From Lysobacter enzymogenes (GTDB lineage: Bacteria; Pseudomonadota; Gammaproteobacteria; Xanthomonadales; Xanthomonadaceae), in contig NZ_CP067396.1 of the NCBI RefSeq assembly GCF_023617245.1, forward strand, positions 3,968,001 to 4,032,000: a stretch of 64,000 nucleotides of DNA, in the 5' to 3' direction. The translations under genes and the position numbers were made by a program. Below, in pieces: positions 49,724 through 62,279 of the stretch (position 1 is the first letter of the stretch; each line of letters starts with the position of its first letter). The notes under the pieces were generated by a model, which worked only from the letters and a program-made list of their open reading frames with translations, searched no databases and was not told where the DNA came from.

Positions 49724-50815
49724 TCACTCCGACTCGGCCAGCACCACCCGGTTGCGCCCGCCGCGCTTGGCCGCGTACAGCGCCTGGTCGGCGCGGGCGA
49801 AGGTCGCCGCGGGTTCCTCGCCGGTGCGATACGCGGCCAGACCGATGCTCACCGTCAGCGGCAGGCCCAGCGGCAAATTGGCGATCGCCTCGCGCACGAA
49901 CTCGCATTGCAGCTGCGCCTGCGGCTGCGGCGCCTCGAACAGCAGCAGGAACTCCTCGCCGCCGTAGCGCGCCACGCTGCCCGGCCCCGGCGCGTACAAC
50001 CGCAGCGCGTCGGCGACCGCAAGCAGCACCCGGTCGCCCTCGGCGTGGCCGTGGACGTCGTTGATGGTCTTGAAGTGGTCGATGTCGAGCACCGCCACCT
50101 GCAGCGGCGCGGCCGCGTGGCTGCGCGCCACCGCCTGCTCCAGCGCCAATGCGAACGCGCGCCGGTTGGGCAGGCCGGTCAGCGGATCGGTGCGGGTCAA
50201 CGCGGCCAGGTCGGCATTGCTGGCCTCCAGCGCCGCGTTGCTCGCCTCCAGTTCGGACTGGTATTGCAGCAGGCGATGCTCGTACCACTCGCTCTCCTGC
50301 AGTTGCCGCGCCAGCGCGCGGCTCACCCGGCGCAGTTCCATCGCCCGCGAGGCCTGCCGCGACAGCGCGGTCAGCGCCTGGTGCTGCTTGTCGGCGAGGT
50401 CGCGCGGCTTGGTGTCGATCACGCACAGGGTGCCCAGCGCGTGGCCCTCCGGCGTCACCAGCGGCGCGCCGGCGTAGAAGCGGATGTTGGGATCGTCGAG
50501 CACCAGCGGATTGCCGGCGAAGCGCGCGTCGTCGCGCGCGTCGGGCACCACCAGGGTCTGGTCCGGACGCAGGATCGCGTGGGCGCAGAACGCCAGTTCG
50601 CGCGGCGTCTGGGTCGCGGCCAGGCCGGTGCGGGCCTTGAACCACTGGCGCTGCTCGTCGATCAGGCTGACCAGCGCGATCGGCGCGTCGCACACCGCCG
50701 CGGCGATCGCCACCAGGTCGTCGAAGTCGCGCTCCGGCGGGGTGTCGAGGATGTCGTAGCTGCGCAGCGCCTGCAGGCGCTGGGCTTCGTTGACGGGAGT
50801 CGGAGGTCTTTGCAC
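49724..50815 (-). CDS. GAF-GGDEF diguanylate cyclase
   Basis: This 363-residue cytoplasmic signalling enzyme has an N-terminal GAF domain (LRSYDILDTPPERDFDDLVAIAA..CDAPIALVSLIDEQRQWFK) and a C-terminal GGDEF domain with active-site motif YGGEEFLLLF and DIDHFKTINDVHGHAEGD. The RxxD inhibitory site is not visible upstream of the motif. It makes cyclic di-GMP. GTG at 50815 fits the family N-terminus; an upstream TTG (50863) is possible, with poor ribosome sites for either. Confidence 0.88.
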   Translation of the reverse strand: MQRPPTPVNEAQRLQALRSYDILDTPPERDFDDLVAIAAAVCDAPIALVSLIDEQRQWFKARTGLAATQTPRELAFCAHAILRPDQTLVVPDARDDARFAGNPLVLDDPNIRFYAGAPLVTPEGHALGTLCVIDTKPRDLADKQHQALTALSRQASRAMELRRVSRALARQLQESEWYEHRLLQYQSELEASNAALEASNADLAALTRTDPLTGLPNRRAFALALEQAVARSHAAAPLQVAVLDIDHFKTINDVHGHAEGDRVLLAVADALRLYAPGPGSVARYGGEEFLLLFEAPQPQAQLQCEFVREAIANLPLGLPLTVSIGLAAYRTGEEPAATFARADQALYAAKRGGRNRVVLAESE

Positions 50816-51139
50816 GGCGGTGTCCGGACGATGACGGGCGCGACGGGCGCGGTCGGCTTCCAAACGGGGCTTGCGCGGCCGCCCGCGCGATGCGGGCGAC
50901 CGACGCCGGCCAGTCTAGCAAGCGCCGGCGCGGCGTCGGCGGCGCGCTCTCGGAGCCGCCGCATGCGCCGCCGTCAAGCGCCGGCGCGTACGGATCGGCG
51001 AAGCGGCGATGGCGGTCACAACGCGGCCGCGACGCCGGCACGGCGCGGTTTCCTTCGCCTGCAATGTCGCGCGGCTAGACTCGCGTTCCGGTCGTCGCGC
51101 GGGGCGCGCACGGCGCGGCGGCGACGAGGAGGCAGCGGG
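50816..51139. other. Divergent intergenic region, nothing recognised
   Basis: A 324-bp GC-rich gap between the diguanylate cyclase (minus) and the small helical protein (plus). Apart from GAGGAGG at 51126-51132, the ribosome site of the next gene, nothing stands out. Confidence 0.4.
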
Positions 51140-51538
51140 GTGCAGGTGGAGACCAACGATTACGTCGAACTCAAGCACGAGATCCTCGACGGCATGCGCA
51201 GCTACATGGAAGACCTGGCCCAGGACGGCGCCGACGCCGGCTACGGCGCGGCCGAGATCGACGAATGCGAACGCGTCATCGACGCCTTGCTCGCCGCGCT
51301 GCGCAACGCGGTCGGCGACGGCGAGCGCGTGCCCTCCCCCGCGCAACTGGACCGCAGCGCGCGCGCCGCGGTCGAACAGGCCGTGCGCGCGCTCAACGCG
51401 CTCAACGCGCGCTGCCGCTACAACCTGATCGAGACCGACCAGCGCGAAGGCCTGTGCGAACTGGTGCGCAGCGCCCTGGCCGGCATCGGCGCGCTGCGCG
51501 GCCAGGACGATCCGACCGAACCGTGGCGCGAGTGGTAG
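51140..51538 (+). CDS. Hypothetical helical protein, 132 aa
   Basis: Acidic cytoplasmic protein of predicted helices (DYVELKHEILDGMRSYMEDL, RAAVEQAVRALNALNARCRYNLIETDQREGLCELV). No known domain. GTG at 51140 follows GAGGAGG at 7-nt spacing, a strong ribosome site that supports the start. It lies alone between divergent and convergent neighbours. Confidence 0.7.
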   Translation: MQVETNDYVELKHEILDGMRSYMEDLAQDGADAGYGAAEIDECERVIDALLAALRNAVGDGERVPSPAQLDRSARAAVEQAVRALNALNARCRYNLIETDQREGLCELVRSALAGIGALRGQDDPTEPWREW

Positions 51539-51668
51539 CCGCGCGTCGCGCACCGCTCCCGGTTCGCCGTTTCCTTTTCGCCGCTCCCGCACCGCCGTGC
51601 GCGCACGCGGCGCGTCGGATCGCCGCGCGCTCCGCTCCCGTCGCCCGCACCTGACCGACGCCTATGAA

Positions 51669-51697
51669 AACGCCGGGCCCGCACGGGGCCCGGCGTT
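51669..51697 (-). terminator. Distal terminator after the subtilase gene
   Basis: AACGCCGGGCCC (51669-51680) pairs with 51686-51697 in a 12-bp perfect stem. On the minus strand it is followed by TTTTCATAG. It lies 64 bp past the subtilase stop. Confidence 0.75.
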
Positions 51698-51723
51698 GGG
51701 TTGACGCAAACGCGATTGCGGAA

Positions 51724-51754
51724 TCGCGACCGACCCGCGAAGGGTCGGTCGCGA
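51724..51754 (-). terminator. Proximal hairpin after the subtilase gene
   Basis: TCGCGACCGACCC (51724-51736) pairs perfectly with 51742-51754 across 5 nt, directly beyond the subtilase stop. Together with the next stem it makes a tandem terminator. Confidence 0.6.
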
Positions 51755-51760
51755 CCCGGC

Positions 51761-54301
51761 TCAACGCGCGCTGCGCTCCGGTTCCACCGGCCTGGCGCCG
51801 AGGCGGTCGGTGCGCACCGCCTTCGGCGCTGCCGCTGCCGCAACCGCAGCCGCCGTCGGCGCCGGCACCGACACCGCGATCGGCAGATGCAGGCTCGGCG
51901 ACTTGCGGCCCAGCAACGGCTTGAGCTGCAGCTTGCCGAAATGCCAGCTGCCGTCGGCCGCGTACTTGCGGCTGAACACGAACACGCTGACCGGGGTCTT
52001 GCTGCCCGGCGCCGAGACGAACACCGGCGGGAACGCGATGCCGTCCACGCCCTCGACCTGCGCCAGCCACAGTTCCGGCAACGCGCCCTGGGCGTGGCGG
52101 AAGCTGCGCTGGAAGGTGCACGAACGCTTGCAGTCCTGCTGCTGCATGCTGGCCAGGTTGAGCTGGGCCGGATCGCCGCCGGCGGCCGGATCGGCCGCGC
52201 GGTAACGCGCCGTGGTCTCGTTGAGCACCAGCCCGGACTTCACCGCCTGATCGACCTGGATCCGGCCCGAGCCGGTGTCGAACGGATTGGCCGCGGTCAC
52301 GCCGTCCTCGAGCAGCATCCCTTCCCTGGCGGTCATCATCAGCGCCGACTTGATCTCCGCGGCGGTCCAGTTCGGACGCGCCTGGCGCAGCAGCGCCGCC
52401 GAGCCGGCCTGGTGCGGCGACGCCATCGAAGTGCCGCTGAGCAGGCCGACCAGGTTCTCGCTGCCGCCGATCGTGGTGCCGGCCAACACCGCCAGCACGC
52501 TGACGCCGGGCGCGGCCACGTCGGGCTTGATCAGGTTGAACCCGCCCGGGCCGCGCGAGCTGAAATCGGCGATCAGGTCGGGCGTGTTCGGCACCGGCGT
52601 CGGCGGGAAGCCGATGCCGCCGGTCGAGGTATTGCCGTTGCCGGCGGCGAAATCGCGCAAGGCGTTGCTGTCGTCCTGCGCCGCCGCGAACGCCGGCACC
52701 GTGGTGCCCGGCACGCTCGGCGTCACCCCGGTGGCCTGGTTGTTGGCGATCACCACCGCGATCGCGCCGGCGGCGGCGGCGTTGTTGACCTTGATCGAGA
52801 AGTTGCAGGTGCCGCGCCGCACCACCGCGATGGCGTTGGCGAACGCGCCGGGGGCGAAGCCCGCGCAGCCGTCGTCGGCGCTGTCGATGCCGGCGCTGAT
52901 CCGCACCGGCGTGTTCGGCGGAATCGACGCGGTCAGCGAAACGCCGCCGCTGCCGTCGTTGAGCTGCACCGCCTGCAGGTCGGACGGCACCGTGCCGGGC
53001 CCGGTGATCTGCAGCAGCGTGGCGAAGGTGCCGCGGCCGTGGGTGCTCGCCGCGGTGGTGGAGACCCACGGCTGCTGGTGGCCGTTGGTGCTCGGGTCCG
53101 GACCGCTGTTGCCGGCCGAAGCGGCGATGAAGATGCCGGCGTCGGAGGCGTTGAGGAAGGCCAGCGATACCGCTTCGCCCCAGGGCTCGCCGCCGCCGCC
53201 GATGGAGTAGTTGATCACGTCCACGCCGTCGACGACGGCCTGGTCGATCGCCGCCAGCGCGGCCGAATCCGGGCACCAGCCCTGGCCGGCGGCGTCGGTG
53301 TAGCAGATGTCGTAGGCGACGATGTTGGCGTGCGGGGCGACGCCGGAGATGCGGATGTCGCGGCCCTTGTAGTTGGCGGTCCAGGCGTTGCCGGCCGAGG
53401 TCGAGGCGGTGTGGCTGCCGTGGCCGTTGGTGTCGCCGAAGCCCGGTTCCTCGCGGATGCCCGGCTGGCCGCACATGTTGGCCGGCTCGCCGCAGACGAA
53501 GTCCCAGCCGCCGATCAGCTTGTCGTTGCAGCGGCCTTCGTCGACGCCGCCGGGCGCACAGGTGCCCAGGTACTGGCCGGCGCCGTTCGGATTGACGTGG
53601 CGGTAACCGCTGTCGTCGATCGCGGCGAACGCCGGGCTGCCGAAGTTGATGCCGGTGTCGAGGATGCCGACCACCACGCCTTCGCCGCGCCACTGGGTCG
53701 GCTTGGCGTTCCACAGCGCCGGCGCGCCGATCAGCTGCGGGCCGACGTCGGTGTCGAGCGGATAGTCGCGGCTGGCCTGCACCAGCGCCACGCCGGGCAG
53801 CTTGGCCACGCGCGCGGCCTCGCTCGCGCTCATCCGCACCACCGCGCCGTTGACCGCATGGCGCAGGCGCCGCTCGACCTTGAGCGTGCGCCCGAGCGCG
53901 GCGTTGATGCTGCGCTCGTGGTTGCGCTGGACGTTGTCGAGATAGTTCAGATACCTGCTCGCCTGGGCGCCGCGCACGTCGATGCGGGCGTTGCCGCCGC
54001 CGGCGATGCGCGCCGCGGCGCTGTTGGCGTTCTGCGCGCCGGCCACGCGCTGCGGCGCCGCCAGCCCGGCGACTTCGCCGTTGTAGACGCTCAGCGGCGC
54101 CTCTTGGTACAGCACGACATAGCGTTGGCCGGCGGAATCGGCCGGGGCCGCGCGTTGCGGCGCGGGCGCGCCGCCGACCGACGCGTCGGCGCTGGCCGCG
54201 GGCCGGTTCAGGCCGCCGGCGGCGGCGGCCGCGGCGAGCGCGGTCAGGCCGCTCAGTCCGAGGGCGATGGCGATGGTCAGCCGGTTCTTTGCGTTGGGCA
54301 T
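51761..54301 (-). CDS. Secreted S8 subtilisin-family protease with PA domain
   Basis: This 846-residue exported protease has a Sec signal (to about residue 30), an I9-type propeptide (about 60-180; QRYVVLYQEAPLSVYNG, VKLPGVALVQASRDYPLDTD) and a subtilase domain with catalytic Asp215 (GILDTGINFG), His294 (NGHGSHTAST) and Ser625 (GTSMASPHQAG). A protease-associated domain is inserted at about 440-560 (GCAGFAPGAFANAIAVVRRG). The C-terminal ~200 residues include a Cys pair (QQDCKRSC) and a Lys/Pro-rich tail. GGAGGACC precedes ATG 54301. Lysobacter is known for such secreted proteases; the target is not known here. Confidence 0.94.
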   Translation of the reverse strand: MPNAKNRLTIAIALGLSGLTALAAAAAAGGLNRPAASADASVGGAPAPQRAAPADSAGQRYVVLYQEAPLSVYNGEVAGLAAPQRVAGAQNANSAAARIAGGGNARIDVRGAQASRYLNYLDNVQRNHERSINAALGRTLKVERRLRHAVNGAVVRMSASEAARVAKLPGVALVQASRDYPLDTDVGPQLIGAPALWNAKPTQWRGEGVVVGILDTGINFGSPAFAAIDDSGYRHVNPNGAGQYLGTCAPGGVDEGRCNDKLIGGWDFVCGEPANMCGQPGIREEPGFGDTNGHGSHTASTSAGNAWTANYKGRDIRISGVAPHANIVAYDICYTDAAGQGWCPDSAALAAIDQAVVDGVDVINYSIGGGGEPWGEAVSLAFLNASDAGIFIAASAGNSGPDPSTNGHQQPWVSTTAASTHGRGTFATLLQITGPGTVPSDLQAVQLNDGSGGVSLTASIPPNTPVRISAGIDSADDGCAGFAPGAFANAIAVVRRGTCNFSIKVNNAAAAGAIAVVIANNQATGVTPSVPGTTVPAFAAAQDDSNALRDFAAGNGNTSTGGIGFPPTPVPNTPDLIADFSSRGPGGFNLIKPDVAAPGVSVLAVLAGTTIGGSENLVGLLSGTSMASPHQAGSAALLRQARPNWTAAEIKSALMMTAREGMLLEDGVTAANPFDTGSGRIQVDQAVKSGLVLNETTARYRAADPAAGGDPAQLNLASMQQQDCKRSCTFQRSFRHAQGALPELWLAQVEGVDGIAFPPVFVSAPGSKTPVSVFVFSRKYAADGSWHFGKLQLKPLLGRKSPSLHLPIAVSVPAPTAAAVAAAAAPKAVRTDRLGARPVEPERSAR

Positions 54302-54687
54302 CGGGTGGTCCTCCACGTATCGTTCGCGAAGAAGCCGCTGCACGCCTGTCCCCTGTCAACAGGCAGGTCGCGGTTCCGGGGGCGGGCCGGGAGGGATCGC
54401 CGTGATCGAGCGTCGTCCGTGAACCGGCGCGTCGTGCGGACGCACCGGCCGATCGCTCCTGCCACCGTGCCGCGCGGCGTCGCCGCGCGGACCGAACCTC
54501 CTGCCCACGGCCACACTGCGCGAGCCGGCGGAATTTCGGCGTGACCTCGCGCACAAATCGCATTTGGTTACAGGTTCGCCGCCGGCGTGTTGCGGCGCTG
54601 CAACTTCACTTGGCTAAACCAGTCTCGGCGCCGGATCGTTCGTGCGCGTAACCGCGCGGGCGAACGGCCGCGCGCGGGCCGCCGCGC
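54302..54687. other. Intergenic upstream of the subtilase gene, nothing recognised
   Basis: A 386-bp gap between the subtilase start (54301) and the end of the PAP2 gene (54688), both minus-strand. The subtilase promoter should lie here. No convincing hexamers or palindromes were found. Confidence 0.4.
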
Positions 54688-55496
54688 TCAGCCTTCGCGC
54701 GCCTGCCACGGCCGCCGCACGCCGCCGCGATAGACCAGCAGGTACACCGCGACCGCCCAGGCCGTGGCCACCGCCCAGCCGGCGAGGATGTCGGAGGGGT
54801 AATGCACGCCGAGGTACAGGCGGGAGAAACCCACCAGGACCGTGAACGGAACCATCGAGGCCACCACCAGCCAACGCCAGCGCGTCGGCCAGCACAGCAG
54901 GATCAGCACCGCGGCCAGCGTCATCGAGCCCATCGCGTGGCCGCTGGGAAAACTGTAGTTGTGCTCCGGCGCGATCGACTCCCACAGCGACGGCCGCTCG
55001 CGCGCGAAGAACTGCTTGGCGGCGATGTTGAGCAAGCCCGAACCGCCGAGCGCGATCGCCGCGTAGCTGGCCTCGCGGAAACGCCGCGTGACCGTCAGCG
55101 CGATCACCAGCACGATGTCGAACGGCACCACGCCCCACTGGTAGCCGAGCTTGGCGATCACGCTGAAGAACAGGTCCAGGCTGTGCCGCGACAGGCCGTG
55201 CGCGTATTCCAGCACCGGCACGTCGTACACCAGCGACTCCTGGCGGTGGATGTCGTCGGCCAGTTCGGCGAAGGCCCACAGCGGCAGCAGCAGTCCGGCG
55301 AACACCAGCAGCAGGGTCCAGCCGTGGTGGCGCAGCAGCGCCGCGCCGAAGCGCGCCTCCTGTTCGAATGCGCTGTCGTCGGCGCCGCGGCGGCGCGCGG
55401 CACGCTGCTCTTGCGAGCGCGGGCCTTGCGGGTGCGGGCTTTCCGCGCTCGCCGCGGCGGAACGCGGCGGCGCGGCGTCCGCGCGCGGGTCCTCGC

Positions 55497-55500
<4 letters not shown>
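54688..55500 (-). CDS. PAP2-family phosphatase
   Basis: This 270-residue inner-membrane enzyme dephosphorylates lipid phosphates such as phosphatidic acid or undecaprenyl pyrophosphate. Hydrophobic helices frame the three PAP2 motifs: KQFFARERPS (C1), YSFPSGHAMGS (C2) and SRLYLGVHYPSDILAGWAV (C3, catalytic His). A hydrophilic N-terminal tail of about 50 residues is Ala/Arg/Ser-rich. The GTG start overlaps the ispG stop as GTGA (55497-55500), so it is translated with ispG. Confidence 0.9.
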
Positions 55501-56774
<1,274 letters not shown>

Positions 56775-56875
56775 GGGCCGCATTGTAGCGCCGGGGCGGT
56801 GGGCGCAGGTGCGGCGGGGGTGAAGCGGGGCTGACGCGGCGGGAGGCTTGGGCCACAGGGCGATCGGGCCGAAAG

Positions 56876-56960
56876 GCGTCGGGCCTGAAGGCCCTCCCAC
56901 AAGGGCTTGGCCCTGGCATAAGGGCTCGGCTGTCGCGGGAGGGCCTTCAGGCCCGATGCC
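56876..56960. repeat. Tail-to-tail pair of GGGCCTGAAGGCCCTCCC elements
   Basis: One copy (GCGTCGGGCCTGAAGGCCCT..., 56876-56900) and an inverted copy (56935-56960) lie between ispG and xseA, in the opposite relative orientation to the other pairs of the family. Confidence 0.75.
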
Positions 56961-57065
56961 TTCCGATCCGACTCGGCAAAGCCTGCCGCGGAAGTCCGTG
57001 GCGGGACGGGTTAACATCGGCGCAACTGTTTCGCTCCGGGCGGCTGGCGCCGCCATCGCTCGCTC

Positions 57066-58409
57066 ATGCCCCCCAGTTCCCCCGACGAAGTCCTCACCCC
57101 CAGCCAGCTCAACACCCTGGCCCGCGACCTGCTCGAGGACACCTTCCCGCTGATCTGGGTCGAGGGCGAGCTGGGCAATCTGTCGCGGCCGTCCTCGGGC
57201 CATCTGTACATGACCCTCAAGGACGCGCGCGCCCAGGTCCGCTGCGCGATGTTCAAGCCCAAGAGCAGCTGGCTGAAGTTCGTCCCGCGCGAAGGCCTGC
57301 GCGTGCTCGCGCGCGGCCGGCTGACCCTGTACGAAGCGCGCGGCGACTACCAGCTGGTGCTCGACCACATGGAAGAGGCCGGCGAAGGCGCGCTGCGCCG
57401 CGCGTTCGAGGAGCTCAAGGCGCGACTCGCCGCCGAGGGCCTGTTCGACCGCGAGCGCAAGCGCGAACTGCCGCGCTTCCCCGAACGCATCGCGATCATC
57501 ACCTCGCCCAGCGGCGCAGCCGTGCGCGATGTGCTCAGCGTGCTCGCCCGGCGCTTCCCGCTGGCCCAGGCCGAGGTGCTGCCGGTGCCGGTGCAGGGCG
57601 ACGGCGCGGCCGAGAAGATCGTGGCGACGCTGCAGCGCGCCCAGGCCGCGCAGCGTTACGACGTGATCGTCCTCGCCCGCGGCGGCGGTTCGCTGGAAGA
57701 CCTGTGGGCGTTCAACGACGAGCGGCTGGCGCGCGCCATCGCCGCGTCGGACGTGCCGGTGGTTTCCGCCATCGGCCACGAGACCGACTTCACCCTCGCC
57801 GACTTCGCCGCCGACGTGCGCGCGCCCACGCCTTCGGTGGCTGCCGAGTTGCTGGTGCCGCAGCGCGACGATCTGCTGCACCGCTTGCGCGTGCTGGATG
57901 CGCGCCTGGGGAACCTGCACAGCCAGCGCCTGCGCCAGGCGATGCAGCGCACCGACCGCGCCGGCCTGCGCTTGAGCGCGCTGCGCCCGCAGGCGCGTCT
58001 GGCGGCGCTGCGCAACCGCCAGCAGGACGCGCTGCGCCGGCTCGAACAGGCCTGGCGCCTGCGCATCGAACGCGAGACCGCGCGCCTGCGCCACAGCGAC
58101 GCGGTGCTGCGCGCGCACCATCCGCAGCGGTGCATCGCCCGCCTGCGCGAGCGCCTGGCCGCGCTGGCGCCGCGCCCGCGCGCGGCGTTGGCCCGGCGCC
58201 TGCACGGCGATGCGTTGCGCCTGCGCGGGCTGGCGCGCTCGCTGGAAGCGGTGAGCCCGCTGGCGACGGTCGCGCGCGGCTACGCCATCGTCCAGCACGA
58301 CGACGGCCGGGTGGTGCGCAGCGTGCTCGACGCCGCGCCGGGGGACCGCCTGAGCGCGCGCGTGCAGGACGGCCAGATCCGGGTGCGGGTCGAGCCGCGC
58401 GAAGACTGA
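57066..58409 (+). CDS. xseA: Exodeoxyribonuclease VII large subunit
   Basis: This 447-residue nuclease has an N-terminal OB fold (LTPSQLNTLARDLLEDTFPLIWVEGELGNL...GHLYMTLKDARAQVRCAMF), the catalytic core with LPRFPERIAIITSPSGAAVRDVL, VIVLARGGGSLEDLWAFNDE and VSAIGHETDFTLADFAADVRAPTPSVAAEL, and a long coiled C-terminal part that docks the small subunits. It acts on single-stranded DNA with XseB, which is not in the window. ATG 57066 fits the family start. Confidence 0.96.
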   Translation: MPPSSPDEVLTPSQLNTLARDLLEDTFPLIWVEGELGNLSRPSSGHLYMTLKDARAQVRCAMFKPKSSWLKFVPREGLRVLARGRLTLYEARGDYQLVLDHMEEAGEGALRRAFEELKARLAAEGLFDRERKRELPRFPERIAIITSPSGAAVRDVLSVLARRFPLAQAEVLPVPVQGDGAAEKIVATLQRAQAAQRYDVIVLARGGGSLEDLWAFNDERLARAIAASDVPVVSAIGHETDFTLADFAADVRAPTPSVAAELLVPQRDDLLHRLRVLDARLGNLHSQRLRQAMQRTDRAGLRLSALRPQARLAALRNRQQDALRRLEQAWRLRIERETARLRHSDAVLRAHHPQRCIARLRERLAALAPRPRAALARRLHGDALRLRGLARSLEAVSPLATVARGYAIVQHDDGRVVRSVLDAAPGDRLSARVQDGQIRVRVEPRED

Positions 58410-58442
58410 TCCATCTACGGTCGTGTGAGGGCCTTCACTCTC

Positions 58443-58524
58443 GTGGGAGGGCCTTCAGGCCCGATGCTTTCGTTTCAGTTCGCGACATACGACAGAAGAG
58501 CGTCGGAGCTGAAGCCCCTCCCAC
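58443..58524. repeat. Inverted pair of GGGAGGGCCTTCAGGCCC elements
   Basis: The left copy starts GTGGGAGGGCCTTCAGGCCC at 58443. The right copy (GGAGCTGAAGCCCCTCCCAC) ends at 58524 and is diverged in the middle. It lies immediately after xseA. Confidence 0.75.
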
Positions 58525-58558
58525 AAACACCCCGGCATTTGCTATGCCTCAGGCTTTC

Positions 58559-58641
58559 GTGAGAGGGCCTTCAGGCCCGACGCTTTTGTTGCGGATCGCC
58601 GCGAATCGACCGAAGAGCGTCGGGCCTGAAGGCCCTCCCAC
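58559..58641. repeat. Inverted pair of GGGAGGGCCTTCAGGCCC elements
   Basis: The left copy starts at 58559 (GTGAGAGGGCCTTCAGGCCC). The right copy (GTCGGGCCTGAAGGCCCTCC) ends at 58641. With the preceding pair it fills most of the 363-bp gap 58410-58772. Confidence 0.75.
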
Positions 58642-58772
58642 AAGAGCGCGCCAGCGCTTTTCCGGATCGGGCCACAGCGCCCGCCGGCCCGCACCGTTCC
58701 ACCACCGTCGCCCCTCGCTCACGTGGTTTGCGCGATCCTTGCGGTCCTGCGTTTCCGTCCCCGGAGTTCCGC

Positions 58773-60419
<1,647 letters not shown>

Positions 60420-60446
60420 GCGCGGCGCAATCCACGGAGCATCCTC

Positions 60447-61934
60447 ATGGCCAAGTCCGAGAAGAAAAGCAAAACCGCCAAGCCCGCCAAGGGACTGAAG
60501 AGCAGCTATCCCTACTACCTCGCCGGCCGCGCCGTCGCCGCCAACGGCGACCTCGACGTGCTGGACAAGTACAGCGGCAAGCGCGCCACCCGCGTGGCGA
60601 TGGCCGACGCGGCCGCGGTGCGCAAGGCCATCGTCGCCGCGCACAAGGCGCGCGAGGCGATGGCGCAGTTCGCCCCGGACCGCCGCCGCGACGTGCTCGA
60701 ACACTGCGTGCGCCGCTTCGGCGAGCGCTTCGAGGAACTGGCGCTGGCGCTGTGCATCGAGGCCGGCAAGCCGATCAAGGACGCGCGCGGCGAAGTGACC
60801 CGCCTGATCGACACCTTCCGCATCGCCGCCAACGAGGCCACGCGCGATCCGGGCACGCTGCTGGAACTGCAGATCTCGCCGCGCACGCGCGGCTACCGCG
60901 GCATGGTCAAGCGCGTGCCGATCGGCCCGTGCAGTTTCATCACCCCGTTCAATTTCCCGCTGAACCTGGTCGCGCACAAGGTCGCACCGGCCATCGCCGC
61001 CGGCTGCCCGTTCGTGCTCAAGCCGGCGATCAAGACCCCGGTCGGCGCGCTGATCATCGCCGAGATCCTGGCCGAGACCGACCTGCCCGAAGGCGCGTTC
61101 TCGGTGTTGTGCTGCTCCAACGAGGACGCCTCGCTGCTGGTCGAGGACGAGCGGATCAAGCTGCTGAGCTTCACCGGCGGGCTGATCGGCTGGGACCTCA
61201 AGGCCCGCGCCGGCAAGAAGAAAGTGACCCTGGAACTGGGCGGCAACGCGGCCTGCATCGTCGACGCCGATCCCGGCGCGAGCCTGGACCACGTGGTCGA
61301 GCGGCTGGTGTTCGGCGCCTATTACCAGAGCGGCCAGAGCTGCATCAGCGTGCAGCGCATCTACGCCCACGCCGATGTCTACGACAAGCTGCGCAAGAAG
61401 CTCAAGGCCGCGGTCGGCGCGCTGCGCATGGGCGACCCGCGCGAGGAGAGCACGTTCATCGGCCCGGTCGTCGACGAACAGGCCGCGCAGCGCATCCAGG
61501 CGTGGATCGACGCCGCGCTCAAGGGCGGCGCCAAGCGCATCGCCGGCGGCGCGCGCCAGGGCACGATGATCCCGGCGACCTTGCTGGAGAACGTGCCGCG
61601 CGACGCCGAGCTGTACCGCAAGGAAGCCTTCGGCCCGGTGGCGCTGATCGAGCCGTTCGACGATTTCGACGCCGTGATCGACCGAGTCAACGACAGCGAT
61701 TTCGGCCTGCAGGCCGGCGTCTTCACCGGCCGCCTCGACCACGCCATGCGCGCCTGGGACCGGCTCGACGTCGGCGGGGTGATCGTCGGCGACGTGCCGA
61801 GCTTCCGCGTCGACAACATGCCGTACGGCGGAGTCAAGGATTCCGGCCAGGGCCGCGAGGGCGTGCGTTACGCGATCGAGGACATGAGCGAGCAGCGCTT
61901 GCTGGTGATACGCGATCCAACCGAAGCGGTGTAA
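60447..61934 (+). CDS. Aldehyde dehydrogenase, operon partner of the ThDP enzyme
   Basis: This 495-residue ALDH has catalytic Cys299 (YYQSGQSCISVQR) and Glu263 (TLELGGNAA), with the Rossmann motif altered to SFTGGLIGWDLKA where FTGS is usual. It is closest in style to lactaldehyde/GAPN-type ALDHs. A Lys-rich N-terminus (AKSEKKSKTAKPAK) is unusual. The 27-bp spacing shows an operon with the acetolactate-synthase-like gene, so their substrates are probably linked. GGAG lies 7 bases before the ATG. Confidence 0.88.
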   Translation: MAKSEKKSKTAKPAKGLKSSYPYYLAGRAVAANGDLDVLDKYSGKRATRVAMADAAAVRKAIVAAHKAREAMAQFAPDRRRDVLEHCVRRFGERFEELALALCIEAGKPIKDARGEVTRLIDTFRIAANEATRDPGTLLELQISPRTRGYRGMVKRVPIGPCSFITPFNFPLNLVAHKVAPAIAAGCPFVLKPAIKTPVGALIIAEILAETDLPEGAFSVLCCSNEDASLLVEDERIKLLSFTGGLIGWDLKARAGKKKVTLELGGNAACIVDADPGASLDHVVERLVFGAYYQSGQSCISVQRIYAHADVYDKLRKKLKAAVGALRMGDPREESTFIGPVVDEQAAQRIQAWIDAALKGGAKRIAGGARQGTMIPATLLENVPRDAELYRKEAFGPVALIEPFDDFDAVIDRVNDSDFGLQAGVFTGRLDHAMRAWDRLDVGGVIVGDVPSFRVDNMPYGGVKDSGQGREGVRYAIEDMSEQRLLVIRDPTEAV

Positions 61935-62279
61935 CCCCGGCCGCACCCGAAGCCCGGAACCGCCCCGCCTCGTTCTGCCTCACTCCGCCACCAGCCACGC
62001 CGCGCCATCCTCCGCACACGCCCATCCCCTCCCCGTCATTCCGGCGAAAGCCGGAATTCATTTTGATTTTCGCTCCGACTTTTCGTGCGGGAAGAGCGGA
62101 AAGGCAAGATCAAAATGGGTTCCGGCTTTCGCCGGAACGACGGGCTGGGGAAAAGCGACGGGCTGCGGGGGAAGTGACGGTCTGAGGGAAACGCCCCCTC
62201 CAAAAAAATCGCCCCGCTTAACCCCACCCACCGACCCCGCCCGTTCGCCTTCCCAGGTCCACACACCAGGGAAGCCACC
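61935..62279. other. Intergenic with an inverted pair of REP-like elements
   Basis: A 345-bp gap. The REP pair at 62034-62143 fills its middle; otherwise nothing was recognised. A promoter for the vWA gene should lie between 62143 and 62280. Confidence 0.5.
62034..62143. repeat. Inverted pair of CCGGCGAAAGCCGG elements
   Basis: GTCATTCCGGCGAAAGCCGG at 62034 and its complement ending at 62143 extend into matched ATTTTGAT/ATCAAAAT, giving arms of about 30 bp. The geometry matches the outer tips of the large palindrome at 14.3-16.2 kb. Confidence 0.8.
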